In this document: positions 25,343 through 32,959 of the stretch, one piece after another
Layout of the letters: each line of letters starts with the position of its first letter
Numbering within the stretch: the first letter of the stretch is position 1
Source: Chloroflexota bacterium
GTDB taxonomy: Bacteria > Chloroflexota > Anaerolineae > DTLA01
Length of the DNA: 33,577 nt
NCBI GenBank assembly: GCA_014874485.1
Contig: JADBJK010000049.1
Span: forward strand, 50,445-84,021
Reading direction: 5' to 3'
Notes under the pieces: generated by a model
Database searches by the model: none
The model's input: only the letters and a program-made list of their open reading frames with translations
What the model was told of the DNA's origin: nothing
Position numbers and translations under genes: made by a program

Positions 25343-25809
25343 TCATCGCAGTGGTGGGGAGCGGAACGGCCTCGGACGAGTTGTGTGCGCTGGCCGAAGA
25401 GGTCGGGCGCGAGGTGGCGCGGCAAGGCGCGGTGCTCATCACCGGCGGGCTGGGCGGCGTCATGGCCGCAGCGTCGCGCGGGGCCCAGGAGGAAGGCGGC
25501 ATCACCGTGGGCATCCTGCCGGGGACCGACCCGAAGGATGCCAACCCGTGGGTGGAGATTCCCATCGCCACGGGCATGGGGCAGGCCCGCAACGTCATCA
25601 TCGTAACCGCGGCCCATGCGGTGGTCGCCGTGGGCGGGGAATACGGCACCCTATCGGAAATCGCCCACGCCCTGAAAATCGGCAAGCCGGTGATCGGCCT
25701 GCGCACCTGGGTGCTTGCCAAGGAGTTCGCGGAGCAGGACGAGAACATCATCGCCGCGTTCTCGCCGATTGAAGCGGTGAACATGGCCATCGCGCTGGCC
25801 AAGGAGTGA
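25339..25809 (+). CDS. LOG-like/SLOG-fold protein (TIGR00725 type)
   Basis: Rossmann-like nucleotide-binding protein of 156 residues. Features: IAVVGSGTAS at the start, LITGGLGGVMAAASRGA (glycine-rich loop), GITVGILPG, and GEYGTLSEIAHALKIGKPVIGL, which matches the PGGxGTxxE-type motif of lysine-decarboxylase-like/LOG proteins with GGEYGTLSE in its place. LOG enzymes cleave nucleoside monophosphates to base and ribose 5-phosphate; whether this subgroup does is uncertain. It overlaps thpR by 4 bp and precedes a phosphoribosyltransferase by 6 bp. Confidence 0.87.
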   Translation: MIIAVVGSGTASDELCALAEEVGREVARQGAVLITGGLGGVMAAASRGAQEEGGITVGILPGTDPKDANPWVEIPIATGMGQARNVIIVTAAHAVVAVGGEYGTLSEIAHALKIGKPVIGLRTWVLAKEFAEQDENIIAAFSPIEAVNMAIALAKE

Positions 25810-25815
25810 GGTCGG

Positions 25816-26505
25816 GTGTTGTACCGGGACCGCCGCCATGCCGGACAGGAAGTCGCCGCCCGGCTGCGGGACCTGAAGGGGCGGCAGGACCTCTTGGTGC
25901 TGGGCGTGCCGCGCGGCGGGGTTGTCGTCGCGCACCAGATTGCCCTGGCGCTGGGCGCTCCGCTGGACGTGTACCTCGCCCACAAACTGGGCGCACCCGG
26001 CAATCCCGAACTCGCTATCGGAGCCATCAGCGCCGACGGGCAGGTTTTCGTGGACGAAGCCCTGGCCCGCGCCGTGGGCGCAGATGACGAGTACCTGCAG
26101 GGCGAAGTGGCACACCAGAAGCGCGAGATTGAGCGGCGACTGGCGCGGTATCGCGGGCAGGCTGCCCCGAACCCCGTCAAGGACAGGGTGGTCATCCTGG
26201 TGGACGACGGCGCGGCCACCGGCGCAACCCTGCTGGCAGCCGCCAAGGCGCTGCGGCTGGCCGGGCCGCGAATGCTCATCGTGGCTGTGCCTGTGGCCTC
26301 GGTGGAGGCGGCGGAGAAACTGTCGGAAGTTGCGGACCGATTCGTGTGCCCGCTGGTGCCTGATTTCTTCTGGGCCGTCGGCGCGTTCTACGAGGACTTT
26401 GACCAGACCACCGACGAAGAGGTCATCCGCCTGCTTCACGACCCCGCATTGCCGCGGTCGCCCGCCCCGGGCCGCGAGGGGAACAGCGCCCCGAACAGCG
26501 CGTAG
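25816..26505 (+). CDS. Phosphoribosyltransferase-domain protein
   Basis: Type I phosphoribosyltransferase of 229 residues. The PRPP-binding motif is VVILVDDGAATGATL (D130-D131). Upstream blocks LLVLGVPRGGVVVAHQIALAL and DVYLAHKLGAPGNPELAIGAI are typical of the subgroup often annotated as predicted phosphoribosyltransferase. Base specificity is unknown. GTG 25816 is chosen with AAGGAG nine bases upstream; a TTG follows immediately. The last 23 codons (from about HDPALPRS) overlap the convergent membrane-protein gene on the other strand, and the tail is low-complexity, as though it runs on past the domain. Confidence 0.88.
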   Translation: MLYRDRRHAGQEVAARLRDLKGRQDLLVLGVPRGGVVVAHQIALALGAPLDVYLAHKLGAPGNPELAIGAISADGQVFVDEALARAVGADDEYLQGEVAHQKREIERRLARYRGQAAPNPVKDRVVILVDDGAATGATLLAAAKALRLAGPRMLIVAVPVASVEAAEKLSEVADRFVCPLVPDFFWAVGAFYEDFDQTTDEEVIRLLHDPALPRSPAPGREGNSAPNSA

Positions 26506-27845
26506 GCCCCGCTCCCGACCGCCCACGGGATGACGAAACCCCAGACCAGCGCGATCCCTACACCGATGGCCTGCGCGTACAGTTGCCCTTCCCATCCGGC
26601 GGCTGCGGGCGCGAGCAGCCCCGCGACGCCCGCTCCGGCGATGCCGTTCCAGCCTGCGCCGTACGCGCCGTCGGCCAGAATCGCGGGGACGAAGGCGCCG
26701 ATGAATCCCGGTACGCCCAGCGTCGGAATCAGCGCCGCCTCGTCGGACAGTCGCAGGGCCTTGTCAACCAGGTAGATGCCCACGGGCACGAGCAGCCCCG
26801 CCAGCGCGCCCACCGCCCAGCCTGCCCACACGGGCACAAATGGCGCGCCGGCCAACGTTGCCACGGCCCCGGCCACCGCCCCGCGGCCCACCATGAACAG
26901 GTCGGCGCGGCGGGCGACGAACCACGTGTAGAACCCCGCCGCGAGCATCCCGGCCAGGCCGCCCGACACGACCACCACCAGCGCGCGCGGAATCGCATTC
27001 GCGGCGGCCTGCGCCTGGGGGGCAGACGCCATCCATCCGGCCCAGCCCGCCAGCATCAGGAACACGCCGACGACGGCCACGGCAGGCTGCGCCAGAACCG
27101 GCATCTGTCCGCGGGGGGCTGGCGATTCTTTATCGGCCTTGCGCCGAAGCAGGAGCATGGCCAGGGCCAGCGCCGCCGCGAGGAGGAACGGGCCGCCCGA
27201 CCCCCCGTAGTCCACGAACCCGTGCCCCAACAGGCGCGTGTGCCCCAGGTTGGCAAGCCACCCTCCGCCCCAGACCCAGTTCCCGAATAGAGGGTACAGG
27301 AACCCGCCTGTGAGGACGGCCAGGATGTAGGCCAGGCCCGCCCGCTTGTGCGAGGCCAGCGCAAGGGCCGGCAACATGCAGACGACCAGCACCCAGGGCA
27401 AATGCGACAGAAACAGGGTCAACCCCTCCGGCGTGGACGCGCCGTTGGTGAGGAAGAACCCTCGCAGACCGGCCATCCCCCAGCCAGGCCCCCACTGGAC
27501 ATCCAAGAGCGACCATTCCCAGGAGAGGTCGCGGTACGCAGCACCGCCCAGCGCCAGGCCGATGCCCCCGAACTGGAGCGCAAAGCCTGTGGCCCAGTAG
27601 GCCAGGGCTCCCAGCCCGCCCGACAGCATGGCGACCAGGCCGGCCCGCGGCACCCGCTCGGACGGCATGCCCGCGATGGCGACGAACAGCAGCCCCACGG
27701 GCACGAGCAATGCCAGGAGCGCCGGAAGCAGCGCCGACTCCAGCGCCCCGGTTTGTGCGTCTGCCTGCCCGGCCGCCCCCGCGGGAAGCGCCACCATCCA
27801 ACTCCCCACGGCAAGGAGTGCCACGAATCCTAGACATTTGCGCAT
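26436..27845 (-). CDS. Ammonium-transporter-like (Amt/Rh fold) membrane protein lacking twin histidines
   Basis: 469 residues: a signal peptide (MRKCLGFVALLAVGSWMVALPAGAAG) and about eleven membrane helices. Amt-like landmarks are FGNWVWGGGWLANLG (Amt: AHWVWG-GGWL), a following FVDYGGSGGPFLLAA where Amt has DFAGGTVVH, and PVWAGWAVGALAGLLVPVGIYLVDK with SDEAALIPTLGVPGFIGAF where Amt has DDPxGAxxVHGxxG. Both pore histidines of AmtB (H168 and H318) seem replaced, so ammonium conduction is doubtful; it might transport something else or act as a sensor. The start at 27845 follows GAGGG; an upstream ATG (27878) is less likely. It converges on the phosphoribosyltransferase gene with 70 bp overlap. 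Confidence 0.78.
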   Translation of the reverse strand: MRKCLGFVALLAVGSWMVALPAGAAGQADAQTGALESALLPALLALLVPVGLLFVAIAGMPSERVPRAGLVAMLSGGLGALAYWATGFALQFGGIGLALGGAAYRDLSWEWSLLDVQWGPGWGMAGLRGFFLTNGASTPEGLTLFLSHLPWVLVVCMLPALALASHKRAGLAYILAVLTGGFLYPLFGNWVWGGGWLANLGHTRLLGHGFVDYGGSGGPFLLAAALALAMLLLRRKADKESPAPRGQMPVLAQPAVAVVGVFLMLAGWAGWMASAPQAQAAANAIPRALVVVVSGGLAGMLAAGFYTWFVARRADLFMVGRGAVAGAVATLAGAPFVPVWAGWAVGALAGLLVPVGIYLVDKALRLSDEAALIPTLGVPGFIGAFVPAILADGAYGAGWNGIAGAGVAGLLAPAAAGWEGQLYAQAIGVGIALVWGFVIPWAVGSGAYALFGALFPSRPGAGDRGNAGS

Positions 27846-27895
27846 CTGCCTGCCCTCACACTCCGAATTACGCCGCATCTGGCCGGCATATCAAC

Positions 27896-27924
27896 TTGCG
27901 CGGCGCTGGGCCCTATGCTAGAAT
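27896..27924 (+). promoter_or_regulatory. Promoter of rsfS
   Basis: TTGCGC (27896-27901), a 17-base spacer and TAGAAT (27919-27924), 36 bases before the proposed CTG start. It lies in the divergent gap with the Amt-like gene. Confidence 0.65.
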
Positions 27925-27960
27925 TGGCCGCGAAAATCCTAACGCAAAGGAGAAGGGTAT

Positions 27961-28305
27961 CTGGAATCCATAGACCTGGCCCGACTGATTGTGGATGCCG
28001 TCGCCGACAAACAAGGCGAAGACATCCTCCTGCTGGACATCAAGTCCATCTCCCTGATCACGGACTATTTCGTGATCACCTCGGCCGACACCGACCGACA
28101 AATCCAGGCCATCGCCGACGAAGTGGCGATCCGAGCCAAACAGAACGGCATCCTGCCCCTGCACGTTGAAGGTGAGGCGGAGTCAGGATGGGTGCTGCTG
28201 GATTTTGGCGGCGTTATCGTGCACCTGTTCTCGCCGGAGAAGCGGGCCTACTACGCGCTTGAAGACTTCTGGAAGCGCGCCGCTATGGTGTTGCGCATGC
28301 CCTAG
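27961..28305 (+). CDS. rsfS: Ribosome silencing factor RsfS, probable CTG start
   Basis: Binds uL14 on the large ribosomal subunit and blocks subunit joining when nutrients are short. The domain is seen in DKQGEDILLLDIKSISLITDYFVITSA, DRQIQAIADEV, and EGEAESGWVLLDFGGVIVHLFSPEKRAYYALEDFW. The first ATG/GTG/TTG codon is GTG at 27991, which would cut off the conserved helix IDLARLIVDAVADK. The ribosome site AAAGGAG (27946-27952) points instead to CTG 27961, eight bases downstream, giving 114 residues with a family-like N-terminus. An in-frame stop at 27940 rules out a start further upstream. RsfS often sits with nadD; here it stands alone, followed by tandem repeats. Confidence 0.88.
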   Translation: MESIDLARLIVDAVADKQGEDILLLDIKSISLITDYFVITSADTDRQIQAIADEVAIRAKQNGILPLHVEGEAESGWVLLDFGGVIVHLFSPEKRAYYALEDFWKRAAMVLRMP

Positions 28306-28333
28306 CACTTGACCGCAGGGGAAGGTGTGCACT

Positions 28334-28565
28334 GTCATTGCGAGCGAAGCGAAGCAATCCCTGACCGCGGAGATTGCTTCGGGCGCTACGCGCCCTCGCA
28401 ATGACCCCCCGTTGTCATTGCGAGCGGAGCGAAGCAATCCCTGACCGCGGAGATTGCTTCGGGCGCTACGCGCCCTCGCAATGACCCCCCGTTGTCATTG
28501 CGAGCGGAGCGAAGCAATCCCTGACCGCGGAGATTGCTTCGGGCGCTACGCGCCCTCGCAATGAC
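28334..28565. repeat. Three tandem 80-bp REP type A units
   Basis: Units start at 28334, 28414 and 28494 with an exact 80-base period; the third ends at 28565 after its CTCGCAATGAC arm. Units 2 and 3 appear identical and unit 1 differs by one base (GAGCGAAGC versus GAGCGGAGC). Each unit can fold: GTCATTGCGAG pairs with CTCGCAATGAC, and GAAGCAATC with GATTGCTTC. This fills the 300-bp gap between rsfS and ndk, with no gene and no separate terminator seen. Confidence 0.93.
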
Positions 28566-28605
28566 ACACCATCAAGAACCCCCGGTGGTGAAGCATTAGG
28601 CCGGG

Positions 28606-29055
28606 CTACTCAAAAATCCATTTGTCGGTATCGCGCGAGTAGTCCAACAACTCTTCCGGCTTGAAAAACAGGGCGATCTCCGTCTTGGCCGTCTCCGGGC
28701 CGTCGGAGCCATGCACCAGGTTGCGGCCGATTTCCAGCGCGTAGTCGGCGCGGATGGTGCCGGGCGCAGCGGCCACGGGGTTGGTCGCGCCCATGGTGGC
28801 CCGCACGACCTCTATGGCCTTCTTGCCCTCCACAACCATCACGACCACAGGCGCCGACGTGATGTAACGGATCAGGCCCTCAAAGAACGGCTTGCCCTCG
28901 TGGATTGCGTAGTGCTTGCGGGCCAGTTCCGGGGTAACCTGCATCATCTTGAGACCGACGATTTTCAGCCCCCGCTGCTCCAGCCGGGTGATGATGGGGC
29001 CGATGAGCCCGCGCTGAACGCCATCGGGCTTGACGATTACGAGCGTGCGTTCCAC
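28606..29055 (-). CDS. ndk: Nucleoside diphosphate kinase
   Basis: Transfers the gamma-phosphate of ATP to nucleoside diphosphates through a phospho-histidine; 149 residues, standard length. N-terminal [21 protein letters not shown], then [19 protein letters not shown], and the active-site [20 protein letters not shown] with H115. The start is GTG with AAGGAGG five bases upstream on the minus strand. It lies 24 bp downstream of the large TPR gene and is probably co-transcribed from the promoter at 31115-31143. Confidence 0.97.
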   Translation of the reverse strand: MERTLVIVKPDGVQRGLIGPIITRLEQRGLKIVGLKMMQVTPELARKHYAIHEGKPFFEGLIRYITSAPVVVMVVEGKKAIEVVRATMGATNPVAAAPGTIRADYALEIGRNLVHGSDGPETAKTEIALFFKPEELLDYSRDTDKWIFE

Positions 29056-29079
29056 AAAAGCCTCCTTGACAGCGATGAT

Positions 29080-31080
29080 TTAGTGTTGCTGCTTCACAAG
29101 TTCCAAAGCGCGCCTGTAGGCTTCCAGAGCCTTTTGCAGGCGCTCCTGCTTCATGCACAGGTCGCCGATGAGGGTATATGTGCGCGCCTGGGCCAGCGGG
29201 CCGGTTGCGCCACTCTCCAGGTCGGCGAGCACTTTGTCCAGCAGTACCCCTTTCCGTATGAGTTGCTCGTACAAGTCCAGCGCGCCGCCGACGTCTCCGC
29301 TGTCGCGGCGCTCGCGGGCCTGGGCCAGCACCTGCTCGGGCGAGAGTTCCTCCGCGACGGCAGGAGCCGGTGCCTCGGCGGGCGCGGCCTCCTCTGCGGC
29401 GGGGGCTTCGGCGACGGCCTCGGCGGGCGCGGCCTCCTCTGCGGCGGGGACTTCGGCGACGGCTTCGGTAGGCGCGGCCTCCTCTGCGGCGGGGGCTTCG
29501 GCTTCGGCTACAGCCTCCGGTGCGGCTTCTGCCACCGGTGCAGCCTCCTCTGCGGCGGGGGCTTCCAACGGGGTTTCGGCCAGGCGCGCGGCTTCGGCCA
29601 GCAGCGCCTCCAGGTCTATGACGGTGGGCCCGGCCTCTTCCGGCGCGGCCTCTGCCACCGGTGGGGCTTCGGCCTCGGCGGCCGCTTCCTCCGGGGCTTC
29701 GCCTGTAATCCCCGCAAGGAGCGCCTCAAGTTCCACCTCGGTGGGCTCGGCCTCTTCCAGCGCGGCCTCTGCCACTGGCCCGGCCTCCTCCACGGGCGCG
29801 ACCAGCCACTCGGGTAGCGGCTCCGGCGGGGCTTCCGCCGGCGCGGGGGCTTCTTCGGTCTCGGCCTGCGCCTCCAACTGCTTCAGCCAGTCGGGGATGC
29901 CTTCTCCGGCGACTGCTTCCGTCGGTTCCTCGGCGAGCGGCAACTCCTCGGTTGCTTCCTCGGCAGCCGGCGGTTCGGCCACGCCCTGCTCCTGACGCAA
30001 ACGCGCCAGCCAGTCGGGCACTTCCTCGGCTTCCTCGGCCGGGGCCGCGGGCTGTGCTGCCTCCTCCTTCTGTCGCTCGCGGATGCGCCGCAGCCAGTCG
30101 GGGATGCCTTCCTCAGCCTCCTCGCCCGCCACGGGCAACCCGGCCGCGACCGCAGCTGCTGCCTCAGTCTCCGGTTCCGCGGGTGCGCCGGTCTCGGCTT
30201 CGCCTTCGCGCAGGGGTTCCAGCGGCGCGCCCTTCAGCCAGTCGGCCAGCGCCTCTGCCGGAATCTCCTCTTCGGTGATCACGACTTCGGGCGCGGGAGC
30301 GGGTGCGGGCATCTCCTCGGGCGGGATGATTTTGACCACCCGCGCGGGCAGAGGAGACCGGTCGCCGAACAGTTTCTGCGCGACCGTGTTTTCGGGGTCT
30401 ATGTCCTGGGCCAGTTGGAGCAGCATCCGGCCTTCGCTCTCGCGCTCGCCGCGCAGGTTGATTTCGCCCAGGATGAGGTTGGCCTTCAGGCAATGAGGGT
30501 ACTCGGCCAGAATCTCCTCGCAAACCCGGACGGCCTCCTTGCGCTGGTCTGAATGCCACAGAGCCTCGGCCAGGGCGACTTTGATATCCACCAGGTTGGG
30601 GTCTTGCCCCAGGAGGGTGCGGTACTCCTGGATGGCCTGGAGCCACAGGCCGCTGCGGGCGTAGAGCCGCGCCACCGCCGCCGACGTGAGTTTTAGGCGG
30701 GGCCGCGCGACGCCCTCCCGCTGTGCGTACAGGCGCTGCAACTCCTTGCGGAGTTCCGCATTCCCAGGGGCCAGTTCATAGGCACGTTCCAAGTGCCAGA
30801 TGGCGAGGTCCAGGTTCCCCTGCTTCTCGTGGGCCACGGCAATGCCCACCCGCGAGAACAGGTCTTCCGGGTCGCAGGCCAGCGCGCGGGCGAAAAGCCC
30901 ATGCGCTTCCCTGTAGTTCCCTTTCTCCAAACAGGCTTCGCCCAGGATGCGATAGGTCTGGAGGTGTTTGGGATACACGCGCAACACATGCCGACCCATG
31001 GCGATCGCCTGGTCGTACAGGCCCTCGCCCACCAGTCGGCGCATCTCTTCGCCATAGGATTGCAGACTAACCTCTGGCAT
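29080..31080 (-). CDS. TPR protein with repeated PDWL motifs in an Ala/Glu/Pro-rich region
   Basis: 666 residues, no signal peptide or membrane helix. An N-terminal TPR array covers about residues 8-235 (e.g. LGEACLEKGNYREAHGLFARAL, KQGNLDLAIWHLERAYELAP). Residues 255-580 are acidic and Ala/Pro-rich, with five spaced tryptophan motifs: ADWL (279-282), PDWL (327-330, 355-358, 396-399) and PEWL (423-426). Two copies of LEALLA (451-456, 490-495) and a 15-residue tandem repeat (EAVAEAPAAEEAAPA type) follow. A second TPR-like segment ends the protein (about 580-666, ALEAYRRALELVK). Probably a scaffold; partners unknown. The start at 31080 follows GGGAGGT. Confidence 0.9.
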   Translation of the reverse strand: MPEVSLQSYGEEMRRLVGEGLYDQAIAMGRHVLRVYPKHLQTYRILGEACLEKGNYREAHGLFARALACDPEDLFSRVGIAVAHEKQGNLDLAIWHLERAYELAPGNAELRKELQRLYAQREGVARPRLKLTSAAVARLYARSGLWLQAIQEYRTLLGQDPNLVDIKVALAEALWHSDQRKEAVRVCEEILAEYPHCLKANLILGEINLRGERESEGRMLLQLAQDIDPENTVAQKLFGDRSPLPARVVKIIPPEEMPAPAPAPEVVITEEEIPAEALADWLKGAPLEPLREGEAETGAPAEPETEAAAAVAAGLPVAGEEAEEGIPDWLRRIRERQKEEAAQPAAPAEEAEEVPDWLARLRQEQGVAEPPAAEEATEELPLAEEPTEAVAGEGIPDWLKQLEAQAETEEAPAPAEAPPEPLPEWLVAPVEEAGPVAEAALEEAEPTEVELEALLAGITGEAPEEAAAEAEAPPVAEAAPEEAGPTVIDLEALLAEAARLAETPLEAPAAEEAAPVAEAAPEAVAEAEAPAAEEAAPTEAVAEVPAAEEAAPAEAVAEAPAAEEAAPAEAPAPAVAEELSPEQVLAQARERRDSGDVGGALDLYEQLIRKGVLLDKVLADLESGATGPLAQARTYTLIGDLCMKQERLQKALEAYRRALELVKQQH
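29381..29515. repeat. Three in-frame 45-bp tandem repeats inside the TPR gene
   Basis: Copies begin at 29381, 29426 and 29471, each starting GGCGCGGCCTCCTCTGCGGC on the plus strand, and encode the 15-residue Ala/Glu/Pro repeats near residues 523-568. The few differences suggest recent in-frame expansion. Confidence 0.85.
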
Positions 31081-31114
31081 CGCGCTACCTCCCTTCGTTC
31101 TCGCTGCCCGCCCT

Positions 31115-31143
31115 ATTATGCGGCCCTTTGGGCGAAAAGTCAA
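31115..31143 (-). promoter_or_regulatory. Promoter of the TPR-ndk unit
   Basis: On the minus strand: TTGACT (31138-31143), a 17-base spacer and CATAAT (31115-31120), 34 bases before the TPR gene start. Confidence 0.7.
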
Positions 31144-31221
31144 CCGGCCGAGGGCGATGGGCGCATTTCCATTCTGGGGCGAGAATGACCGAATGTCGTT
31201 AGGTTGTCGCGCAGAATCTTG

Positions 31222-31306
31222 CCTCACCTATCCCCACCGCCGGCCTTCCCCTTCCCTCTGCGCCCGCAGAGAGGAGAGGGGAGGGTGTGGGAGGGGTTAG
31301 GTGAGG
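31222..31306. repeat. 85-bp inverted repeat with CCTCACCTA/TAGGTGAGG ends
   Basis: The ends CCTCACCTA (31222-31230) and TAGGTGAGG (31298-31306) are perfect complements. The interior is purine- and pyrimidine-biased on opposite arms, with CTCTGCG/CGCAGAG at the centre. It is distinct from the REP families and single-copy in this window. Confidence 0.75.
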
Positions 31307-31340
31307 TCAAGCAGGTGCGCCCTCGCAAGGACGCCCCGTT

Positions 31341-31412
31341 GTCATTGCGAGCGAAGCGAAGCAATCCCTGACCGCGGAGATTGCTTCGGGCGCTGCGCGC
31401 CCTCGCAATGAC
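31341..31412. repeat. Single REP type A unit upstream of recA
   Basis: Same unit as in the 28334-28565 array, from GTCATTGCGAG to CTCGCAATGAC, with one base change (CGCTGCGCG). A partial right arm precedes it at about 31316-31333. The 487-bp gap (31081-31567) holds this, the 85-bp inverted repeat and the two divergent promoters; no gene is seen. Confidence 0.88.
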
Positions 31413-31494
31413 ACCCCATTGTCATGCTTCGCGGTTTCGCCGCCGAGATGAAATGCCCACCGGCAGCCGCAACCGAATTCACCTTCTGTGAAAC

Positions 31495-31523
31495 TTGCAT
31501 TTTCGTTGCACGTCGTGTAAACT
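31495..31523 (+). promoter_or_regulatory. Likely recA promoter
   Basis: TTGCAT (31495-31500), a 17-base spacer and TAAACT (31518-31523), 44 bases before the recA start. I see no GAAC-N4-GTTC-type SOS box nearby. Confidence 0.5.
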
Positions 31524-31567
31524 ATTGCTAGATGCCATAGGCGGATGTGCGCCAGGAGGAAGAGTGT

Positions 31568-32644
31568 ATGCCGGAAGCAGGGCGAGAGAAAGCGTTGGAG
31601 ACGACGCTGCTGGGGTTGCGGAAACGGTTTGGCGATGGGGTCATCATGCGGCTGGGCGAGAGCACCGGCCTGAACGTGGACGCGATACCTACGGGCTCCA
31701 TCGCGCTGGACATCGCGTTGGGCGTGGGGGGCATCCCGCGCGGGCGCATCACCGAAATCTACGGCCCCGAAGCGTCGGGGAAGACGACCCTGTGCCAGCA
31801 CATCATCGCCGAGGCGCAGAAGCGGGGTGGTATCGCCGCGTTTATTGACGTGGAGCACGCCCTGGATCCTGCGTATGCCCGCCGCTGCGGGGTGAACATT
31901 GACGAGTTGTACATCTCGCAGCCCGACACGGGCGAGCAGGCCCTGGAAATCGCGGAGGCGCTGGTGCGCAGCGGCGCGGTGGATGTCATCGTCATTGACT
32001 CCGTCGCCGCGTTGGTGCCGCGCGCCGAGATTGAAGGCGAGATGGGCGACGCTCACATGGGGTTGCAGGCCCGGCTGATGTCGCAGGCCCTGCGCAAACT
32101 CGCAGGCGCCATCAAGCGGTCCAACACAGCCGTCGTGTTCACCAACCAGTTGCGGATGAAGATAGGCGTCCTGTTCGGAAATCCAGAGACCACGCCTGGC
32201 GGCAATGCCCTGAAGTTCTACGCGTCGGTGCGGCTGGACATGCGCCGCATGGAGGCCATCAAGCAAGGCGGTGCGGTAGTCGGAAACCGCGTCAAGGTCA
32301 GCGTCAAGAAGAACAAAGTGGCGCCGCCGTTCCGAGTGGCCGAGTTTGAAATCATGTTTGACGAGGGCATTTCCCGCACGGGCGACCTGCTGGATGTGGC
32401 AACGGCGCTGGGCGTCGTGGAGAAGCGCGGCGCGTTCTACTCCTATGGCGACCTGCGACTGGGACAGGGACGCGACAACGCGAAGGCGTTTTTGGCCGAG
32501 AACCCCGACCTGTTTGCTGAAATAGACCAAAAAGTCCGTGAAATCGCAGGATTGACACGGCAGGGAGGTGCAGTGTCGGGGCCCCTCTTTGCAGAAGGGG
32601 ATGAAGACCTAGAAGACGTAGAAGGCATAGAAGGCGACGAATAG
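31568..32644 (+). CDS. recA: Recombinase RecA
   Basis: ATP-dependent strand-exchange protein and co-protease for LexA-type repressors; 358 residues. Walker A GPEASGKT is at residues 66-73, the position found in E. coli RecA. Other features: [30 protein letters not shown]-type region (seen in [13 protein letters not shown]), Walker [23 protein letters not shown], loop L2 [22 protein letters not shown] (canonical FINQIR...TTTGG has small changes), and a very acidic C-terminal tail ([16 protein letters not shown]). AGGAGGA lies seven bases before ATG 31568. recX follows after a 365-bp structured gap. Confidence 0.98.
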   Translation: MPEAGREKALETTLLGLRKRFGDGVIMRLGESTGLNVDAIPTGSIALDIALGVGGIPRGRITEIYGPEASGKTTLCQHIIAEAQKRGGIAAFIDVEHALDPAYARRCGVNIDELYISQPDTGEQALEIAEALVRSGAVDVIVIDSVAALVPRAEIEGEMGDAHMGLQARLMSQALRKLAGAIKRSNTAVVFTNQLRMKIGVLFGNPETTPGGNALKFYASVRLDMRRMEAIKQGGAVVGNRVKVSVKKNKVAPPFRVAEFEIMFDEGISRTGDLLDVATALGVVEKRGAFYSYGDLRLGQGRDNAKAFLAENPDLFAEIDQKVREIAGLTRQGGAVSGPLFAEGDEDLEDVEGIEGDE

Positions 32645-32794
32645 ACACCTGGCTGAGTGCGACATGGTTGCTGATTTTCACTGAGACGGCACGCCATGCG
32701 TTCACGACGTTGCCCCTGTGGGCAGCGATCGGTGCATGAAGACGCAATGCGGGCTTTGCCCCAGCACATCGTAGCAGGGGCGAAGCAAAGAGGT

Positions 32795-32932
32795 GTATAT
32801 GGAAAACCCTTTGCCCGACAGTTGCGAACGGGGCAAGGTTTTGTGCACAGCATTTGAACAGCGCGGGGTAGACGAGGCGAGACCGTAGGCTCTGGCACGG
32901 TCTCCTCTTGGACTACCCGCGATTCCATATAC
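32795..32932 (+). ncRNA. Candidate structured RNA in the recA-recX gap
   Basis: A perfect 10-bp outer helix (GTATATGGAA 32795-32804 with TTCCATATAC 32923-32932) encloses two hairpins. The first pairs AAAACC-TTGCCC (32803-32816) with GGGCAAGGTTTT (32831-32842), with a 2-base bulge and a slight overlap with the outer helix. The second is long: GCGGGGTAG (32863-32871) with CTACCCGC (32913-32920), and GAGG-cg-AGACCGT (32874-32886) with ACGGTCTCCTC (32897-32907). Further hairpins lie upstream (about 32711-32724 and 32755-32784). I recognise no known RNA class. It could be a small RNA, an mRNA-processing element between recA and recX, or a 6S-like RNA. The strand is not certain. Confidence 0.5.
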
Positions 32933-32959
32933 TTCTTTTCCGATTTCGGGGCGAAAATC

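Noticed and set aside
28334-28565. Possible CRISPR array (regular 80-bp period)
   Set aside because: The whole period is repeated with no unique spacers, the units are REP-like hairpins found elsewhere singly, and no cas gene is nearby.
31440-31567. LexA/SOS operator before recA
   Set aside because: I looked for GAAC-N4-GTTC and CTGT-N8-ACAG patterns and saw none; a lineage-specific box could exist but cannot be supported.
32795-32932. tmRNA, RNase P RNA or SRP RNA at the recA-recX gap
   Set aside because: The characteristic conserved blocks of these RNAs are not visible, so the region is kept only as an unclassified structured candidate.
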